NCBI GenBank assembly: GCA_964631235.1
Contig: CAZVZX010000004.1
Span: 1 to 64,000, forward strand
DNA length: 64,000 nt
Source: JARKPK01 sp964631235
Lineage (GTDB): Bacteria > Planctomycetota > Planctomycetia > Pirellulales > Thermoguttaceae
Reading direction: 5' to 3'
Part shown: piece after piece, positions 60,830 to 64,000 of the stretch
Numbering within the stretch: position 1 is the first letter of the stretch
How the letters are laid out: each line of letters begins with the position of its first letter
The notes under the pieces: generated by a model
Told to the model about the DNA's origin: nothing
Database searches by the model: none
The model's input: the letters and a program-made list of their open reading frames with translations, nothing else
Program-made: the position numbers and the translations under genes

Positions 60830-60881
60830 TTCCATGTCTCCTGGTGCCTGCAAAACCCACCTAAATTATGCCACAGACCGC

Positions 60882-60929
60882 GAAAGAATGCAATCATTTT
60901 CTTTCATGGCGCGACTGTTTCGTTTCATT
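60882..60929. promoter_or_regulatory. candidate operator upstream of the BMC operon
   Basis: An inverted pair GAAAGAA (60882-60888) and TTCTTTC (60899-60905), followed by TTTCGTTTCATT (60918-60929), about 55-100 bases before the regulator start. TTTC-rich repeats are common in DeoR-family operators. The divergent oxidoreductase gene starts 170 bases to the right, so the site could control both. Confidence 0.45.
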
Positions 60930-61097
60930 CGCTCGCATTGCTTGCCGCCAAACGCCCGACGTACCGCCCAACGGGTCGCCAAATGGACCGTCCAAACCCG
61001 AACGTCCCGCCGGCAAAATTGCTTTCCATTCTCGACCTGACCAAGATACAATGGCGGACTCTCCGACTGAACCATCTCTCGTAACTGGGGTTTCATC

Positions 61098-62399
61098 ATG
61101 GCAACAAGAATCTCCCGCCGGTCATTTCATGCAACCACGGCCTCGTTAGCCGGACTCACGGCTTTACAGGCATCGCGAGCCCTTGGAGCCAACGAGCGCA
61201 TTCGCGTGGGGTTCATCGGAGTCGGGAACCGCGGGATGCAAGTTCTTGAAGGCTTCCTGCGGCACAATGACTGCCAAGCAGTGGTCGTGTGCGACATCTT
61301 CCAACCGCACGTCGAGAAGGCGAAACAACGACTCGATGGCAAGGTTGACGCAGAGCACGACTTTCGTAAGGTCCTCGATCGCAACGACATCGATGCCGTT
61401 GTCATCGCCACCCCCGACCACTGGCACGCCATTCAAACCATTGCGGCCTGCAACTCTGGCAAAGACGTGTACGTCGAAAAACCGTTGTCGGTGACCATCG
61501 TCGAAGGGCGAAAGATGGTCGAGGCCGTCCGCCGCAACAAACGAGTCGCTCAGGTGGGCACCCACCGCCGAAGTTCGCCCACATACATGAAACTCGCGGC
61601 CGAGATTGCCCAAGGCCGAATCGGAAAAGTCACCGTTTCGCGCGCATATCGGCTCAGTAATATGTTTCCCTCGGGGATCGGTCGGGCGCCGACAACCGAT
61701 CCGCCGCCCGACTTGGACTGGAACATGTGGCTCGGCCCCAGACCGATGCGGCCGTATCAAGCCAATATCGCTCCCTACAAGTTTCGCTGGTGGGATTTGT
61801 ACTCGTCGCAAATGGCCAATTGGGGAGTCCATTACCTCGATGCCATCCGATGGCTCACCGGCGAACTCGCGCCTGCTTCTGTTTGCGCGATGGGCGGCCG
61901 ATTCGCCGTCGATGACGATCGAACCGTTCCCGATACGCTCGAAGCTACCTTCCAGTTCGCATCAGGACGCCTGGCCATCTTCGGGCAGTACGAAGCCAAT
62001 GGAAATCCCGTCTTGATCCAAGGCGAATTGGAGCTGCGAGGCACCGACGCCACGGCCTATGTCGGAGACCGCGGCTACGAATTCATTCCGGAACGCGGAG
62101 GCCAATTCGCCGATCGAAAACCGCGCAGCGAGCCGTTCAAGTTCGAACAGATCGTCAAGCATGACGACGTGACGGCCGCTCACGTGCGCAACTTTCTCGA
62201 TTGCGTCAAATCGCGAGACCTGCCGCACGCAGACATCGAAATCGGCCACCGCTCGACGACGATGAGCCTTTTGGCAAACATCTCGCTGGCCTTGGGCATC
62301 CGGCTCGAATGGGATGCACAGGCCGAGCGAATCACGAACAACCAACAGGCAAATTCCCTGTTGCACTATGAATACCGCGCGCCGTGGAAACTGGAATAG
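61098..62399 (+). CDS. Tat-exported Gfo/Idh/MocA-family oxidoreductase
   Basis: A second exported oxidoreductase of the same family, 433 residues. The twin-arginine leader is ISRRSFHATTASLAG. The Rossmann fold starts VGFIGVGNRGMQVLEGFL; the catalytic-type EKP is in DVYVEKPLSVTIVEGRKMVE, and GVHYLDAIRWLTGE follows. It is divergent from the BMC regulator gene, so the 268-base space between them could carry shared control. It is not closely similar to the copy at 49931-51214, so it is not a simple duplication. Substrate unknown; a sugar or sugar acid is likely by family. Confidence 0.88.
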   Translation: MATRISRRSFHATTASLAGLTALQASRALGANERIRVGFIGVGNRGMQVLEGFLRHNDCQAVVVCDIFQPHVEKAKQRLDGKVDAEHDFRKVLDRNDIDAVVIATPDHWHAIQTIAACNSGKDVYVEKPLSVTIVEGRKMVEAVRRNKRVAQVGTHRRSSPTYMKLAAEIAQGRIGKVTVSRAYRLSNMFPSGIGRAPTTDPPPDLDWNMWLGPRPMRPYQANIAPYKFRWWDLYSSQMANWGVHYLDAIRWLTGELAPASVCAMGGRFAVDDDRTVPDTLEATFQFASGRLAIFGQYEANGNPVLIQGELELRGTDATAYVGDRGYEFIPERGGQFADRKPRSEPFKFEQIVKHDDVTAAHVRNFLDCVKSRDLPHADIEIGHRSTTMSLLANISLALGIRLEWDAQAERITNNQQANSLLHYEYRAPWKLE

Positions 62400-62600
62400 A
62401 CGCCACGGCATCGACGTGAGACGGCCTCGTCGCACCATTCGGGCCGATGTCCCAGACGCCGCCCCCGCTGGGCCGATGCGATCGGAGACGGCCGCGATAG
62501 AAGGCGACTTTCCGACAAGGCTGCGCGCGGCACGACCGCGGTGGTCGAACGCGACGACCGTTTGGTGAAATCGTCGCAGCTCTCTGCGGAGAGTCAGAAC

Positions 62601-63668
62601 TCAGGAGGAACGGGCGGCCGCTCGTTCCGAGATCTTCAAAAGTCGTGCCGCCATCCATTCCTCGCGGCGCCCGCGAAGCGCTGCGTCTGCGTCCGGATCG
62701 ATCGACGCCGATAGTCCGTTGGGCAGACGCACGGTTCCGCCGTCTTTTACGGCGCGTTCATTGGCGGTAACAAAAGTCTTCACCGCCAAACGGAACCGCT
62801 TCTCTTCGGGCACGGTCCAATGCTTCGATCGAGAGAACTGCTTTTTGCAATGCAGCGCCAAGTTCTCGATCAGCGGTTCGCCCAGCGGCGCTGTCGGAAG
62901 CGATACGGAGGGATAGCTTTCCGGGTTGTTGAGCACTTCCAGCAGGAACAACTCGCCGGCCACGCGCCGAGGCCCGGCAAACAGGGCTTTGCGATACTTC
63001 TCTTCAAACGCGGCCAGATCGAGCCAAAGCGCCCAATGCCGCGCTGGCGGCGAACAATAATAGAGTGCCGTGACCGCCGCCCAATAGTCGAAAAAGAATT
63101 GCAGCCGTTTCTTATCGGCCTCAGTCGGATTGATCAACGCCTGGACGGGCAGATTCTGCCACACCCGAGCCATGCCCATCGCCTGCCAAACGCCCAAATT
63201 GGCCAAATCGCCTTTGGTGTAGCTGTGCTCGGCGTGTTCCGGACTGTCCATGTCGGCAGCCCGCCATGAGACGGTCAGCCGCCGTTCGCTGCCCACCTGA
63301 TTCATGTTCACGCCGGGCTGAGCGTTGGGATCGAACGTGATCCGCAGCTCTTGCCCGAACACCTGTTGCGAGAAGGTGGTTTGACGATCCGCCTTCACCT
63401 CTTTCCACCATGCGGGACAGCACTCGCTCAATGCCTGACGGATGTACACGATATCATTGCGCCTCGCCATTGGAAGCGAACTGAGCTTGGCGGCTGCCGA
63501 TTTCAATTCGGAATTCAACTCATCCCATTGGGCGTTCATGTACAGGCCGACCAGCTGAGCATACAGTTCGTCGCGTGCGTTTCCGGTCGCGGGCTGCTCT
63601 GCCGCAAGCGCCGAGTGCAGGCCGAATACCACTGCCGCCGATCCGCCGAAGAACTCTCGCCGATTCAT
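62601..63668 (-). CDS. Tat-exported protein of unknown function
   Basis: A 355-residue protein with a twin-arginine leader (MNRREFFGGSAAVVFGLHSA, cleavage near AAE). The mature protein is mostly helical. Repeated aromatic-rich segments (WKEVKADRQTTFSQQVFG; FFDYWAAVTALYYCSPPARH; WLDLAAFEEKYRKALFAGPR) give no family match I know. The C-terminus is charged helix. It converges on the oxidoreductase gene with a 201-base gap and has no other partner. I do not assign a function. Confidence 0.7.
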   Translation of the reverse strand: MNRREFFGGSAAVVFGLHSALAAEQPATGNARDELYAQLVGLYMNAQWDELNSELKSAAAKLSSLPMARRNDIVYIRQALSECCPAWWKEVKADRQTTFSQQVFGQELRITFDPNAQPGVNMNQVGSERRLTVSWRAADMDSPEHAEHSYTKGDLANLGVWQAMGMARVWQNLPVQALINPTEADKKRLQFFFDYWAAVTALYYCSPPARHWALWLDLAAFEEKYRKALFAGPRRVAGELFLLEVLNNPESYPSVSLPTAPLGEPLIENLALHCKKQFSRSKHWTVPEEKRFRLAVKTFVTANERAVKDGGTVRLPNGLSASIDPDADAALRGRREEWMAARLLKISERAAARSS

Positions 63669-63825
63669 ATTGTGCCTCGCCGCAAACGCTTCACCGATGT
63701 CGTCCCCAGGCCCGTTCGCCGTCGCCGGGCCGCAGCACTATAGGTTACCCCTTCTCGCCCGCCGGAGGCAACAGGCTGATCCGGCTCCGTCCTCGCGACT
63801 TACGGCTCACAGAAGTGGAAATGCC

Positions 63826-63890
63826 CCCTCGCAGCGAAGCAGACGCTTGCGTGCCGTCCCCGGTCGAACCGGTTTTCGTTTCGCGCAGTC
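63826..63890 (+). repeat. interspersed ~100-bp repeat, 3' part, copy 8
   Basis: Shows CCTCGCAGCGAAGCAGACGC, then GTCCCCGGTCGAACCGG and TTTTCGTTTCGCG. The 5' part of the repeat is not recognisable here. Confidence 0.65.
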
Positions 63891-63969
63891 TTACCGATCG
63901 CGGCCACGGAAGATTACCGCGACGTGCCGGCTGTCGGTCGAATTGTTTTCTGCTTCGCGCAGTTTTACC
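63861..63969 (+). repeat. two diverged ~35-bp direct repeats
   Basis: 63861-63895 (CGGTCGAACCGG ... TCGCGCAGTCTTACC) and 63935-63969 (CGGTCGAATTG ... TCGCGCAGTTTTACC) match at both ends, 74 bases apart. The first overlaps repeat copy 8, so the second is probably another 3' fragment of the same family. Confidence 0.6.
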
Positions 63970-64000
63970 TACGGCGACGCCGGCAACGTCGGAGCAGGCG

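Larger units (their letters stand above)
63669..64000. other. intergenic end of window with repeats
   Basis: About 330 bases to the window edge. It holds one interspersed repeat copy (63826-63890) and a short direct repeat pair overlapping its end. No gene recognised. Confidence 0.6.

Overview
The window is high-GC, gene-dense bacterial DNA that looks planctomycetal (Planctomycetia, Pirellulales-like is my guess). The evidence is the combination of a MoxR/DUF58/BatA-type VWA gene train, a DUF1559 prepilin-like protein, a DUF2961 protein, Tat-exported Gfo/Idh/MocA oxidoreductases, a MetX-MetW fusion, and above all a planctomycete/verrucomicrobia-type (PVM) bacterial microcompartment (BMC) locus. 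Three short N runs show that it comes from a gapped draft or metagenome assembly. I saw no tRNA, rRNA, CRISPR array, phage or insertion sequence.

Layout. 1-18322 (+): a long train of overlapping or closely spaced genes. It holds a MoxR ATPase (cut by the window edge), a DUF58 protein, two membrane-anchored VWA proteins, a DUF4175-like membrane protein, a secreted coiled-coil protein with a long Gly/Glu/Lys repeat, two secreted unknowns and three tandem trypsin-like (S1C/DegP-type) proteins. Only the first of these three keeps its catalytic triad. 18609-36328: a lipoprotein, an LptF/LptG-type permease, methionine synthesis (MetX-MetW fusion, MetY), a membrane-anchored protein with a J-like N-terminus, PlsC, RimI, Dtd, a DUF457-type membrane protein, a DUF2961 protein, NAD-dependent DNA ligase and a cupin. 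36668-49753: MurD, a small secreted protein, a DUF1559 protein, an exported unknown, ProS, DnaA, a GNAT protein and a HEAT-repeat protein. 49931-62399: the BMC region, flanked on both sides by Tat-exported Gfo/Idh/MocA oxidoreductases. 62601-63668: a Tat-exported unknown.

The BMC operon runs on the minus strand from about 60829 to 51951. Its order is DeoR-type regulator, PduL phosphotransacylase, two BMC-H shell proteins, acetate kinase, BMC-P, CoA-acylating aldehyde dehydrogenase, BMC-P, an RpiB-like protein, BMC-P and a class II sugar-phosphate aldolase. By family knowledge (the Planctomyces limnophilus BMC for L-fucose and L-rhamnose), the aldolase cleaves fuculose- or rhamnulose-1-phosphate to DHAP and lactaldehyde. 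The dehydrogenase makes lactyl-CoA, PduL makes lactyl-phosphate, and the kinase recovers ATP. Four cargo proteins carry amphipathic encapsulation-type peptides.

A degenerate interspersed repeat of about 100 bp occurs at least eight times between genes on both strands. One copy lies inside the 5' end of a coding region. An unrelated 72-bp hairpin-rich direct repeat and an unusually elaborate rho-independent terminator are also visible.
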